10,220 bases of DNA from Globobulimina sp. (taxonomy: Eukaryota > Foraminifera > Rotaliida): positions 1 to 10,220 of the forward strand of contig PIVH01000027.1 in NCBI GenBank assembly GCA_003354225.1, read 5' to 3'. Within the stretch, counting starts at the first letter, position 1, and every line of letters starts with the position of its first letter. Position numbers and translations under genes: made by a program. Below the pieces are notes generated by a model. That model was not told the origin of the DNA and made no database searches. It saw only the letters and a list, made by a program, of their open reading frames with translations. Of this stretch, positions 1-8,101 are shown in pieces.

Positions 1-416
1 CAGCGATATTTTTGCAAATTTGGTTTATTGTTAAGTGGTTACCCATGATAAAAGAAAGTGTTTGACAGAATTAGCTGAATACAAAGTAACTTTTTTTTTG
101 CTTTACAAAGTGGAAAAATTTACATTATTTTTAAGGATAAAACGCGTTCCTAATAGGCATTTTGCTTTATCGTAAAAAATTATTTTGTAAGAGAAAAAAC
201 TGAGTTTTTCTGTTTAAAAACAGATTTTTACGATAAAGCAAAAATGCCTATTGTGTCCGGTAGTTTACAAAATTAGGAATACAAAAAAAAAACAATACAT
301 AGGATCTAAAATGCCTAAAAACTAATCCCTTCGAAGTCCGAAGTCCGAACCAATCCACAGGGAAAATAAAGCTATCAAAGTTTCCGAGTGTGTCAGTGCA
401 TGGCACATTTTGTATT
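1..416. other. Intergenic region without a recognisable gene
   Basis: No reading frame here looks coding. A short minus-strand open frame across 248-442 overlaps the 3' end of the membrane-protein gene, has no domain-like pattern and is best regarded as chance. The stretch is AT-rich with homopolymer runs, for example a T run near 90-99, and contains the foldback structure at 152-252. A small tandem duplication of GAAGTCCG lies near 332-348. It probably includes the 3' untranslated region of the minus-strand gene that ends at 417. Confidence 0.6.
152..252. repeat. 101-bp foldback (long inverted repeat), MITE-like or hairpin
   Basis: The left arm 152-180 (begins AATAGGCATTTTGC) and the right arm 224-252 (ends GCAAAAATGCCTATT) are reverse complements over 29 positions, differing only by one base in a T run and one in an A run. 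The spacer 181-223 can itself form a smaller hairpin (AGAAAAA / TTTTTCT). No clear target-site duplication is visible immediately outside the arms. It could be a miniature foldback element or an RNA hairpin in the 3' region of the minus-strand gene. The inverted repeat is seen directly; its nature is inference. Confidence 0.75.
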
Positions 417-2071
417 TTAACATTGCAAATAATAACGCACATTTTGTATAGTTTCTTGATTTGATTTTATATTCACTTTAGAATATAACATAAACAATAA
501 TTGCAAGATCGTCCCACCAGCAAACCATTTTAAATCAATATTTATTCCACCGAATAATTGAAATGCAAATTCATTGTTAAAATTGGTTTGTTGTAAATAA
601 TTAAGCCATAATTCAAATTCTTTATCATTAAGCGCACCATCACTGCCATTTGCATTTGCATTTGAATCAACACAATGATGTTTTAAGCGAATAAAATGCA
701 ATTTTCGAATAATATAATTTGGATATTTTCGATTAAACAATGCAATGCAACGCAACACCCATCCAATCAAAATTAAATAAAATAAATGTCTCGATAAAAA
801 GACATATGTGTTCCAATTTTGTTTTTCATCACAATAAAAATTCCAAAAATCCAATAACATCGATGTTACTCGTTCAATGATAATAAAATGAATCATAAAA
901 TGCAATTTTTTCTTGATTAACTTCATTGATTGATTTTTGCTTTCAAAATCTTCAAATCTATCTTTAATTTTATGCACATTCTTTGTGGTAAACATATCGT
1001 CAATGAATTTTTCAAACTCTTTGTCAAATGAATTAATTTCCCACACCACGATCAATGACAATATGGTCAATATGGTTCGTTGCGATGTTATAATTATCAA
1101 ATATGTGAATAAACCTTTTAAAATGTTACGACCATAATTACGAAAAAAGGAAAACAAAATTATAAATAATGCAAGTATTTGATATGGATACATAAATAAA
1201 GGAATAAATATATCTCTCCATTCAAGACAAATAAATGCGAATAACACATCATACAAAGTGTTTTCGGCATTAATTTTATCGTCATATTCAATAAAATATG
1301 ATTCTGATAATAATGACACAAATAAAAATGTAATAATAATTTTAAATTGCATCGGAACTGATTTTGATTTGGAATATTGTCTCCGATATTTATTCCATGG
1401 ATTTACTTCATTGTAATCTTGATCAAATGTTAAAAAATGTTTTACTAAAAAAATGGCGGTGGTTAAAGTGTGGAATTTTATGATGTCACGCAATATTTTA
1501 ACAACGTAAAATAAGTCACTCCATTTTTTATCTGCAAAGGAGTCATTTATTTTATTTATTCGAACACATAAAGTTAAAATTGATTGGCAGACTATGGACA
1601 ATGTAACAATTAGAATCATAAGTTTTTTGTGCGTGTTTTCGCCGGTTGGCCAAAATAATGTAAATGATAAATCTAAGAATGATTTAATTGTATCGGATAA
1701 AGGATGTAATGTCACAATGCGTGGTTGGCCATGTTCAGTCTGTGAATATGTATCAAAATATGAAACAAAACATAATGGAAATAATATGCAACGCAGTGTA
1801 TATTGCACTTCATTCCAAAATGTACCTTCAAGTAACTCTTTATACCAATTTGATGAATATATTTTCACCCAAAATAAAGGGATTAATGTTGCCGTTAAAT
1901 TTCAAGATGTAAATTAGAGTTGGATTTATCACTTCTTTTTGTTTTTATTGGTGATATTATTGGCTTTATTCGTGATGATTTGGCTGTTTCTTGAACATCA
2001 ACAGACTTTGATAACGATTGCTGTTTAGTTTCTTCTTCCGCAGCATTGTTTTGTCCACTTGGTGTACTCAT
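417..2071 (-). CDS. Multi-pass membrane protein, candidate gustatory-receptor-like (GRL) family; N-terminal exon uncertain
   Basis: The frame from 1868 down to the stop at 417 is open for 483 residues but lacks an in-frame ATG near its start (the first codon at 1868 is GTG, and a TGA lies upstream). Counting from 1868, hydrophobic segments lie at about 22-40, 82-102, 118-146, 172-192, 222-242, 252-276, 320-340, 354-378 and 445-463. After a polar loop (380-430) comes a short helix (ELWLNYLQQ), then FAFQLFGG-INIDL, then a final membrane helix. This order resembles the split helix 7a/7b of insect gustatory receptors and their protist and plant relatives. Upstream, 2071-1895 is a separate 58-residue polar ORF starting MSTPSGQNN, probably the cytoplasmic N-terminus. 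A phase-matched intron at 1932-1838 (donor GTGATA, acceptor TATAAAG) would join them into 519 residues, but the acceptor is weak. The gene is likely real; family membership is a hypothesis and ion-channel or transporter roles are open. Confidence 0.62.
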
Positions 2072-2241
2072 TTAAATCGTTACCATTTAAATGTATTTTG
2101 TTTTTCAGTCCAGAAATTAAAAACTATTTCACTCTTTTCAGTTTTCATACTCTATCAACTCCGAGACACAGAAGTATGATATTTGATATTTTGAGTATAT
2201 TTTATTCAAATTACATATACTTTTGTTAGATTATCACAAAG

Positions 2242-2646
2242 ATGTTCAAGCTATCTTTATACCAAATAATAATCATAATGGTGTTAGTATTTATCAATCC
2301 AACTTACAGCAAAACAGCATATATGAATCTTCGATCTGATGGTAGTGGAACATTATCGTTTGATGGTAAGTCGGTACAAATATTTGCAGATAATACATTC
2401 CCATACGTCGCTGATATTACTCTGTATCCATCAAATACGTATGTATCGAAATGGAGTTCGGAATACAGTGTGTCAATGACGAATGCAGTTGGACCAATTC
2501 ATTGGCAGAGAGGTGCTTACATTCATTATGGTTCATTATCGTACAGTGTTGGCTGTCCACATCTCGGTTATTCGGATTCAGCTGCTTTTTATAACTATGT
2601 TAAATCTGGACCATCAGTACGATTAATTACTTACAAATCTTGGTGA
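2242..2646 (+). CDS. Small secreted protein of unknown function
   Basis: This is a single uninterrupted frame of 134 residues with an ATG at 2242 and a TGA stop. Residues 1-23 form a classic signal peptide: a basic start (MFK), a hydrophobic core rich in Ile, Val and Leu, and a likely cleavage after ...NPTYS. The mature part of about 111 residues is rich in Ser, Tyr, Gly and Thr, has three tryptophans (about 71, 88 and 134) and one cysteine (about 105). The alternating polar/hydrophobic pattern suggests a small beta-rich fold. No family was recognised. It starts 170 bp from the membrane-protein start at 2071 on the other strand, so the two may share a promoter region. Secretion is well supported; function is unknown. 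Confidence 0.75.
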   Translation: MFKLSLYQIIIIMVLVFINPTYSKTAYMNLRSDGSGTLSFDGKSVQIFADNTFPYVADITLYPSNTYVSKWSSEYSVSMTNAVGPIHWQRGAYIHYGSLSYSVGCPHLGYSDSAAFYNYVKSGPSVRLITYKSW

Positions 2647-2767
2647 TACACGCACAACAAACATTATTTAAAATTATCCTTTGAAAATTGTCTGTATTTT
2701 GCACATGCTCCTTTCCTTTTTTTTTCTCTACTTTTTTCTTGTTATTTTATATGTTTGTATATAAAAT

Positions 2768-2773
2768 AATAAA
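2768..2773 (+). promoter_or_regulatory. Possible polyadenylation signal AATAAA
   Basis: An AATAAA hexamer lies about 120 bases after the stop codon of the secreted-protein gene, in a T-rich then A-rich stretch typical of a 3' end. In DNA this AT-rich such hexamers occur often by chance, so this is weak. Confidence 0.3.
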
Positions 2774-2862
2774 TGATTGAGTCTTTGAGATTTATTTCTA
2801 ATTTTAAAATCTTTTGGAGAACAAACGCGTGAATATACGAAGCAATACAAAAATGCCATAAT

Positions 2863-2908
2863 CGCATAGCAAGTACACTAAAATTATTTTAGTGTACTCG
2901 CGCATAGC
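2863..2908. repeat. Perfect 27-bp palindrome flanked by 8-bp direct repeats
   Basis: Positions 2872-2898 read AGTACACTAAAAT, a single T, then ATTTTAGTGTACT: two perfect 13-base arms around one base. The octamer CGCATAGC occurs on both sides, at 2863-2870 and 2901-2908. This looks like a tiny inverted-repeat insert with a target-site duplication, or a symmetric binding site. It ends 18 bases before the first exon of the kelch gene, so it sits in the promoter or 5' untranslated region. Confidence 0.7.
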
Positions 2909-2925
2909 TTCAAAGGCAAAAAAGC

Positions 2926-4578
2926 ATGGCACTCTCACGAACCCTAGTTGAGAGACGCAATTATGAAAAAGTAAGTAGCCCCTACATTATCCCACGTACA
3001 TGTACGGATGTACCACTTTGCTTTTTTTAAATTAATTAATAGCTGAAATGGAACAAGCCATACAATGAATATTATCATCGTGATTGGAGAAAAGAAACAT
3101 TGCAATATTTATCAGACAAAATAAAGACAAACAATAAAGCATTTACAACAAACTGGAAGTTCAATGTGTATAAAAATACAGAATTAGCACACATACCGGC
3201 GTTAAGAGGACACAGTTTATCAGATATTGGAGAGTCAATCATATTTATTGGTGATCGAAAGAGAAAAACGCGTGTCGATATTTATAAAATGAATAAATAT
3301 TTAAATAAATTGCAGAAATTATCAGCGAATGGCCCTTCTCCATGTTGCAGATTCCATCATTCCGCAAACTATATTCCACCAATTAATTCTATACTATTTT
3401 TTGGTGGTTTTGACTCGCAATGCAATTTCAACGATGCCTGGTTATTGTCGCTGTCATCAAACAATTTATCTTGGCATCATTTAACATATAATGCAGAAAT
3501 TGAGTATCGCGCATATCATTCTTCAACATCGAGAATGCTTAAAAATAAATTTGAAATATATATATTTGGCGGACAGTTTTGTAATAACGGACCATATGAA
3601 TATCATAATGACATATTTAAGGTATTTTTAAGTGGCTGTTTGCAAAAATAAACATCTCGATCGCATATCAAAATAATTATTTTTGCAGGTGGCCATTTTA
3701 AAAATGATAAGTTCACATTTCATAATATTAACTACATTGGAGATGAGGAAAAAAAGCAAGAGGAAACATTTGGATATTTTGAATGTGAGGAATTGCAAGT
3801 TTATGGACGTAAACCCTGTGCGCGATCAATGAGCCATTCATGGATTGTGGGGAATACATATTATATATTTGGTGGAAGTGTAGCTCATTACACATTGAAT
3901 GATTTGTGGGCTTTGGATTTAAACACAAATATTTGGACACAAATCAGTTACAATGGAATATTAAAAGCACCGCCAACGGAGACAATCGAGCCGAAGGATT
4001 TTAGAGTGATTGCAAAGAGGAAACCATGTTTTTTTGAGAACAAATTAAATGAATTAATAGTTATACATTATGGCGAATTAAGTGAAATACAGAAAGAATT
4101 TATGTGCTATGAATATGATGATACATTAAATGAATTTGAATATCGGATGGAACTGAGAATAAAAACGAAATCAAACGAGAAACAGAAACGATTGAAATCA
4201 ATGAAGTGGCCGTCTCCGTATCATATATTTAGATTTGATTTGGGTGAGAAAAAATGGTATATTGAAAGAAATAATATTATTAATGATGAGTATGAAAAAG
4301 GGGATTTGCCATCGAAATTAATTGCGTCGACAAGAATTGTTCGTATCGGAGAATATTTAATTCAAATGGGTGGCGGATATAAGAATTCAAGAATAAATTA
4401 TATGAAACATTTATATTTCTTAAAAATACCAAATTCTAAGGTGAGAAAGACAATGTCATGGAGCAGGGAGAGATTAATATGGATTGCTCACTATCATGAT
4501 GTGGCAATATTTAATAAGTGTCCAAAAGATATTATCTCTTTAATTATATCCTTTTTAAATCCAAAAAATACAATTTGA
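2926..4578 (+). CDS. Kelch-repeat protein with F-box-like C-terminus (three exons)
   Basis: The proposed exons are 2926-2970, 3043-3631 and 3689-4578, giving 507 residues. Exon 1 encodes MALSRTLVERRNYEK and ends at a strong GTAAGT donor; intron 1 (72 nt) ends TTAATAG and keeps phase 0 into LKWNKPYNEYYHRDW. Intron 2 (57 nt, phase 1) ends TTTTTGCAG; its donor is either GTGGCT at 3632 or GTTTGC at 3638, which adds two residues. Kelch blades are marked by the double glycines near 136-137 (FFGGF), 191-192 (IFGGQ), 273-274 (IFGGS) and 440-442 (MGGGY), with the usual downstream Asp-Leu-Trp or aromatic residues. Kelch repeats form a beta-propeller for protein binding. The tail (about 475-504) carries an F-box-like PKDIISLIISFL helix, which suggests a link to an SCF-type ubiquitin ligase by inference. 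A membrane or catalytic role is unlikely. Confidence 0.85.
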
Positions 4579-4744
4579 TCCTTTGTAAACTACGCATTAT
4601 TAATCCTCGAAACGTTAACAGTTTTTTAAAAAATCTGAAAGTAAAGGAAAAGTTTAAAGTGATGCTAATCTTGAGGTGTGTGCAAGGATAATATATTTAG
4701 AAAGTAAGATTGAATGAAATAGGGCTCTTATTCCAAATACAGGA

Positions 4745-4763
4745 AATAAAAAAAAAAAAAAAA
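4745..4763 (+). other. AATAAA followed by a 16-base A tract
   Basis: AATAAA at 4745-4750 runs directly into A4748-4763, about 170 bases after the kelch stop. It lies between the convergent 3' ends of the kelch gene and the hydroxylase gene. It may serve as a polyadenylation signal or be simple low-complexity sequence. Confidence 0.35.
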
Positions 4764-4816
4764 TTTTATAATAATATAATATAAGTAAGTAATTAATTAA
4801 TTATACAAATACAAAT

Positions 4817-5743
4817 TTAAATTGATTTAAATTTTTCATGTCTTGACGAGAAATCAATAAATGACCATCCAAATTTTTCTTTACTTTGTAAATGTCTCTC
4901 TCGATGATAAGTTCCCAAGACATAATCCCAAAAAACCAAAACTTCGGCAAAATTCGAGACGGTTTTCTCGTGATGAATATTGTGATGGGCAGAGGTGTTG
5001 ATATATAAATAAGGCAATGTAGTCTCAATATAATATAACGAATATCCGCAATGTAAATAAATATTTAGCACCACGAAAAAAAGAATAATACTTAGTTGTA
5101 TCGGCGCAAATTGTTTGCCAACCAAAGGGAATGATGGGACGCCTAATAAAACGATAAGGAAATGCGTCCATAACGCTTCCAACGGACACACTGAAAAGGA
5201 AGCAAATGCGGTGGGATTACCAAATGAATGATGTTGTTTATGAAATTGCCAAAAATATTTCTTATTATTGTGTAAAGTGTAATGTTTAAAATAGGTCCAA
5301 CCATCGGCTGCGATCCAGACACCAATTGTTTTAATCACTAAATATAAACATTTAAAAAACAGATTACCGCTAAAATTATCAACAACTTGCGTTGCTTCGT
5401 AAAAATCCCATGTTAATCCAATTTCGTACCCCATCCTGGATCTGACCACAGGAAATGTTGTTATTCCCGCTACAACAAAGACACATTTTGTTGTCTCGAT
5501 TATTTCCAAAATCATCACCGAAAATTGCCATTCTTTATTTTTTTGGATACGTTCCCCAAATAATTTACCAATAACCATTATAACGACAGATGTTACTAAC
5601 ACAAACAATTCAAATGTTATGAACAATTCTAATAAGGTCGCATAATATAACGGCACGTGTTCTGATGGATAAAATACACCAAAAATTAAAAAACTGAGAC
5701 AAACACAACAGTTTACAAGAACACCACAATTTGAGAGGTCCAT
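4817..5743 (-). CDS. Fatty acid hydroxylase/sterol desaturase superfamily membrane enzyme
   Basis: A single exon encodes 308 residues, with the ATG at 5743 and TAA at 4817. It is an integral-membrane di-iron oxygenase of the fatty acid hydroxylase superfamily, expected in the endoplasmic reticulum. All histidine clusters are present in order: HYTLH (154-158, HX3H), HKQHH (168-172, HX2HH), a lone His in LHCGY (231) and HHNIHH (253-258). The spacing NPTAF after the second box and WDYVLGTYHR after the last fit the family. Hydrophobic segments lie near 11-25, 34-58, 80-98, 128-146, 190-208 and 216-232. The superfamily includes C-4 methylsterol oxidase, C-5 sterol desaturase, sphingolipid hydroxylase and cholesterol 25-hydroxylase. 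The substrate cannot be decided from the sequence; the compact length fits the sterol-acting type. It lies in tandem, 252 bp from the dioxygenase end. Confidence 0.9.
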   Translation of the reverse strand: MDLSNCGVLVNCCVCLSFLIFGVFYPSEHVPLYYATLLELFITFELFVLVTSVVIMVIGKLFGERIQKNKEWQFSVMILEIIETTKCVFVVAGITTFPVVRSRMGYEIGLTWDFYEATQVVDNFSGNLFFKCLYLVIKTIGVWIAADGWTYFKHYTLHNNKKYFWQFHKQHHSFGNPTAFASFSVCPLEALWTHFLIVLLGVPSFPLVGKQFAPIQLSIILFFVVLNIYLHCGYSLYYIETTLPYLYINTSAHHNIHHEKTVSNFAEVLVFWDYVLGTYHRERHLQSKEKFGWSFIDFSSRHEKFKSI

Positions 5744-5995
5744 TACGTTGCGTTTTCAGAGCTAGTTGGCTAGTGAGAGTTTTGGAGTTTTCTAAATTAA
5801 GAAAAATGTTGTTCTTATAAAAAACATGGCTGTGTGGTTGGTTATCTTATCTTGTATCATATGGGTCATATATTCAACATGAAGAAACTTTAGTGTTTTG
5901 ATAATAAAAAAGTGTTGTTTACAGTCGACAGGAAACATATTCAACCAATTCATTATGTAAATTATTGAAGTTCATTTTTTAATTATTATATTATA

Positions 5996-7271
5996 TTAAC
6001 TGTTATTTGCAGCCAGACCAATTTTTTCTAGTTCCTGCATAACTTGATCATATGTCGTAATTGGAGGATATTTTTGTACCAACTCTGCAGTCTTAAATTG
6101 TCGAATGATTTCCAATTTAACATCACTCCTAAAATGCGAAAACATTGTCATTGATATTCTCCATAAAGGCCGATTTAATTTTTTCCATTTTTGCATACAT
6201 TTTAGAGTTCCATCATCCACCACAACTTCATGATATCCAGCAAATATATATCCGCCAGTCACCCATTCCAACTGTTTCGCGGCTTGGCATACTAAATAAC
6301 CATCGGGTATCTTCACCTTTACCTTCCTTCCATCCCTCAACCAAATATACAATCCATCATAGCGGCTCTTGCCATGCACTGTAAGTAAATTTAAGTCATA
6401 ATGATAACCAGCAATTATTGTCCCTTTTGCGCCATATTTATTTAAATCCGTAGCTGTCGGAGCCAATAAATTCGATGCACCGTTCATCTGCGATCTAAAA
6501 TATGATCTATTTAATCCCAAACCCATTGCAATACCTTCAGCGATAATATACGCAGTATTCAATAAATCGTTCCCTGTGGAATCGCATAGCGATTCAAAAT
6601 TTCGCATGTTGCTCGGAATAACATTTTCGGCTTTTTTCTTGTTTAACTTCCAAAAAAATCTCCATTTGGGGTCGGCTTTGGTATTAAAATGATTTACAAA
6701 CGCAAAGGCAAATGCAAATTGAATAGAATTACAAGTATTTGCATCAGATTCCATTGCATTGGGAAAGCATTTTTTAAACAGCACCTTCGGGGGGACATGA
6801 TGTCAATGGTCTGTGTGTTGGGTCTAATGTTTGTATTTTATCACAATGATTTCTGGGGATTTCGGTCAACTGTGGTGTTGCACCAACCTTTTAAAATTTG
6901 TTTTTTTAGTTTAATATATACACATTTTGATTGATGGTATAAGAAACTTGATAGTGTAAATCAGGAAATACATCTTTCATCTTTTCCGATTCTGTTCGAT
7001 TGAAATAATCTTCCATCATATTAATGAATTTGTTGCTTTTTTCAGTGGTTAATCGGTTATCTTTCACAATAAGAATTCCATATTTATGTAGTGATTCAAC
7101 TATTTGTTTACAAACTGATTGTACTGCGGTAGTGTCTTTTGAATGATTTATTAACGGTTCTAAGTCAATGGTTGGAATTTCCTTCATTACATCATCAAAT
7201 TCTAAATGTCGTGATTTTGGAGAGGACACAAGCGTTATAGTCCGATCGATAAGATCCAATAAAGTAGCCAT
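5996..7271 (-). CDS. 2-oxoglutarate/Fe(II)-dependent dioxygenase, isopenicillin N synthase-like (three exons)
   Basis: Exons on the minus strand are 7271-6948, 6887-6785 and 6675-5996, giving 368 residues. Exon 1 (1-108) is the DIOX_N-type N-terminal domain (IPTIDLEPL, KYGILIVKD) and ends HYQ. Intron 1 (60 nt, phase 0, donor GTTTCT, acceptor AAAAG) leads to a 34-codon exon beginning VGATPQLTEIPR and ending SCPPE. Intron 2 (109 nt, phase 1, donor GTGCTG, acceptor CAAAG) joins to ADPKWRFFW. The catalytic domain has H234 and D236 in GYHYDLN and a distal H291 in AGYHEVV as iron ligands, with R315 and S317 (RIS) as the likely 2-oxoglutarate site. Retaining intron 2 gives a stop within four codons. 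These enzymes are cytosolic oxidases of small molecules; the substrate is unknown. The ATG at 7271 is preferred over an in-frame upstream ATG at 7334 because the latter would overlap the divergent SPRY gene. Confidence 0.88.
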
Positions 7272-7302
7272 TTTGTAAAGTTTTAATTTCTGAAGTTTAA
7301 GC
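7272..7302. promoter_or_regulatory. 31-bp divergent start-to-start interval
   Basis: Only 31 bases separate the ATG of the minus-strand dioxygenase (7271) from the ATG of the plus-strand SPRY gene (7303). Any promoters must overlap the opposing gene, or the two genes have overlapping 5' untranslated regions. No TATA-like or other specific motif stands out in the interval. Confidence 0.4.
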
Positions 7303-7953
7303 ATGAACCATAATCGCCAAAGAGCCAGCAGCATTGTGAATGGATTTTTCCTGCTATATCAAAGCCAATCAAATGTGTTGACGGGCAAAATTCCACCAAC
7401 AATCCTGAACATTTGTTTTTGTTTTTATTGGGAAAGTGAATATTTTACAAAATGTGGAAACTACATTACATTATCATCAAGAAATGGTGTAAAGAAGAAT
7501 ATCGCGACCATGGAGGTTTCAGATTGGAATACAGTTTATGGCAACGTTATAATTGATGGGGATCATTGTTTTAATCACACCGTATATCAATGGACCATAA
7601 AATGTTCAAAACCTCACGTTGGAATTGGTTTAGATTCATCGAAGTTCAATCTACTGAACAGATCATTTTTTGTTCATCGTTTAAATATCAACGATTTTTA
7701 TTGTTACTGTGGAACTGTGGGGCAAATATATTGTAAAAAAAATGCTATTTTTACGAATCAAAGTGTTGACATGATGAAAAAAGGAGATATTATCAAGATT
7801 GAGTTGAATATCATAAAAAAAACATTGAAATACTTTAAGAATGAAAACAAGCTCAAGGTAGTCATCAAAAATATAGATATATCACAACCATATCGTTTAG
7901 CAATTTCCCTATATAACAATTCTATAGAATTACTAGATTTTGTTACAAAATAG
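7303..7953 (+). CDS. SPRY (B30.2-like) domain protein
   Basis: A single exon encodes 216 residues, with the ATG at 7303 and TAG at 7953. After about 40 non-conserved residues, the rest (about 42-213) matches the SPRY pattern: KCGNYITLS, then WNTVYGN, IIDG with the QWTIK strand, VGIGL, a GDIIKIELN strand followed by KTLKYFKN, and the closing PYRLAISLY...IELLDF. SPRY domains bind protein partners and have no catalytic activity. No RING, TRIM or other effector domain is attached, so this is a stand-alone SPRY protein. The N-terminus is the least certain part, as an upstream exon could exist inside the opposing gene. The position is divergent from the dioxygenase, and the next gene starts 149 bp downstream on the same strand. 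Confidence 0.82.
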   Translation: MNHNRQRASSIVNGFFLLYQSQSNVLTGKIPPTILNICFCFYWESEYFTKCGNYITLSSRNGVKKNIATMEVSDWNTVYGNVIIDGDHCFNHTVYQWTIKCSKPHVGIGLDSSKFNLLNRSFFVHRLNINDFYCYCGTVGQIYCKKNAIFTNQSVDMMKKGDIIKIELNIIKKTLKYFKNENKLKVVIKNIDISQPYRLAISLYNNSIELLDFVTK

Positions 7954-8052
7954 AAAGCATCAAATTGATAAAATATTAATTGTAAGTCCTAAACACGTTG
8001 AACATAGAACTATACGGATCCGACAAAACATGTACACAGAGCTTCACAAAAA

Positions 8053-8058
8053 AATAAA
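8053..8058 (+). promoter_or_regulatory. Possible polyadenylation signal AATAAA
   Basis: This hexamer lies 100 bases after the SPRY stop codon and 44 bases before the ATG of the next gene. It suits a compact 3' end but is weak evidence in AT-rich DNA. Confidence 0.3.
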
Positions 8059-8101
8059 GTGAAAAACTGTCTGAGTTTTGTACATTTGCCTACATCTTTT
8101 A

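Noticed and set aside
248-442. Minus-strand open frame of 64 codons
   Set aside because: It overlaps the end of the membrane-protein gene in another frame, contains no motif and reads like chance translation of AT-rich DNA.
1594-1917. Plus-strand open frames opposite the membrane-protein gene
   Set aside because: They are antisense shadows of a much longer, clearly membrane-protein-like frame.
2995-3006. CGTACATGTACG palindrome in kelch intron 1
   Set aside because: A 12-bp palindrome with no flanking repeats or second copy; it is likely chance or a minor intronic feature.
3100-3651. Kelch exon 2 and exon 3 as two separate genes
   Set aside because: A GT-AG intron with matching phase joins them, and the kelch repeats run through both.
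4748-4763. A tract considered as the poly(A) tail of a processed retrocopy
   Set aside because: The upstream kelch gene has introns, and no target-site duplication or retrocopied sequence is visible, so it is not a processed insertion.
6690-6784. Extending the last dioxygenase exon upstream to start at 6784
   Set aside because: This stretch lies within intron 2; the family sequence continues instead from exon 2 (SCPPE) directly to ADPKWRFFW.
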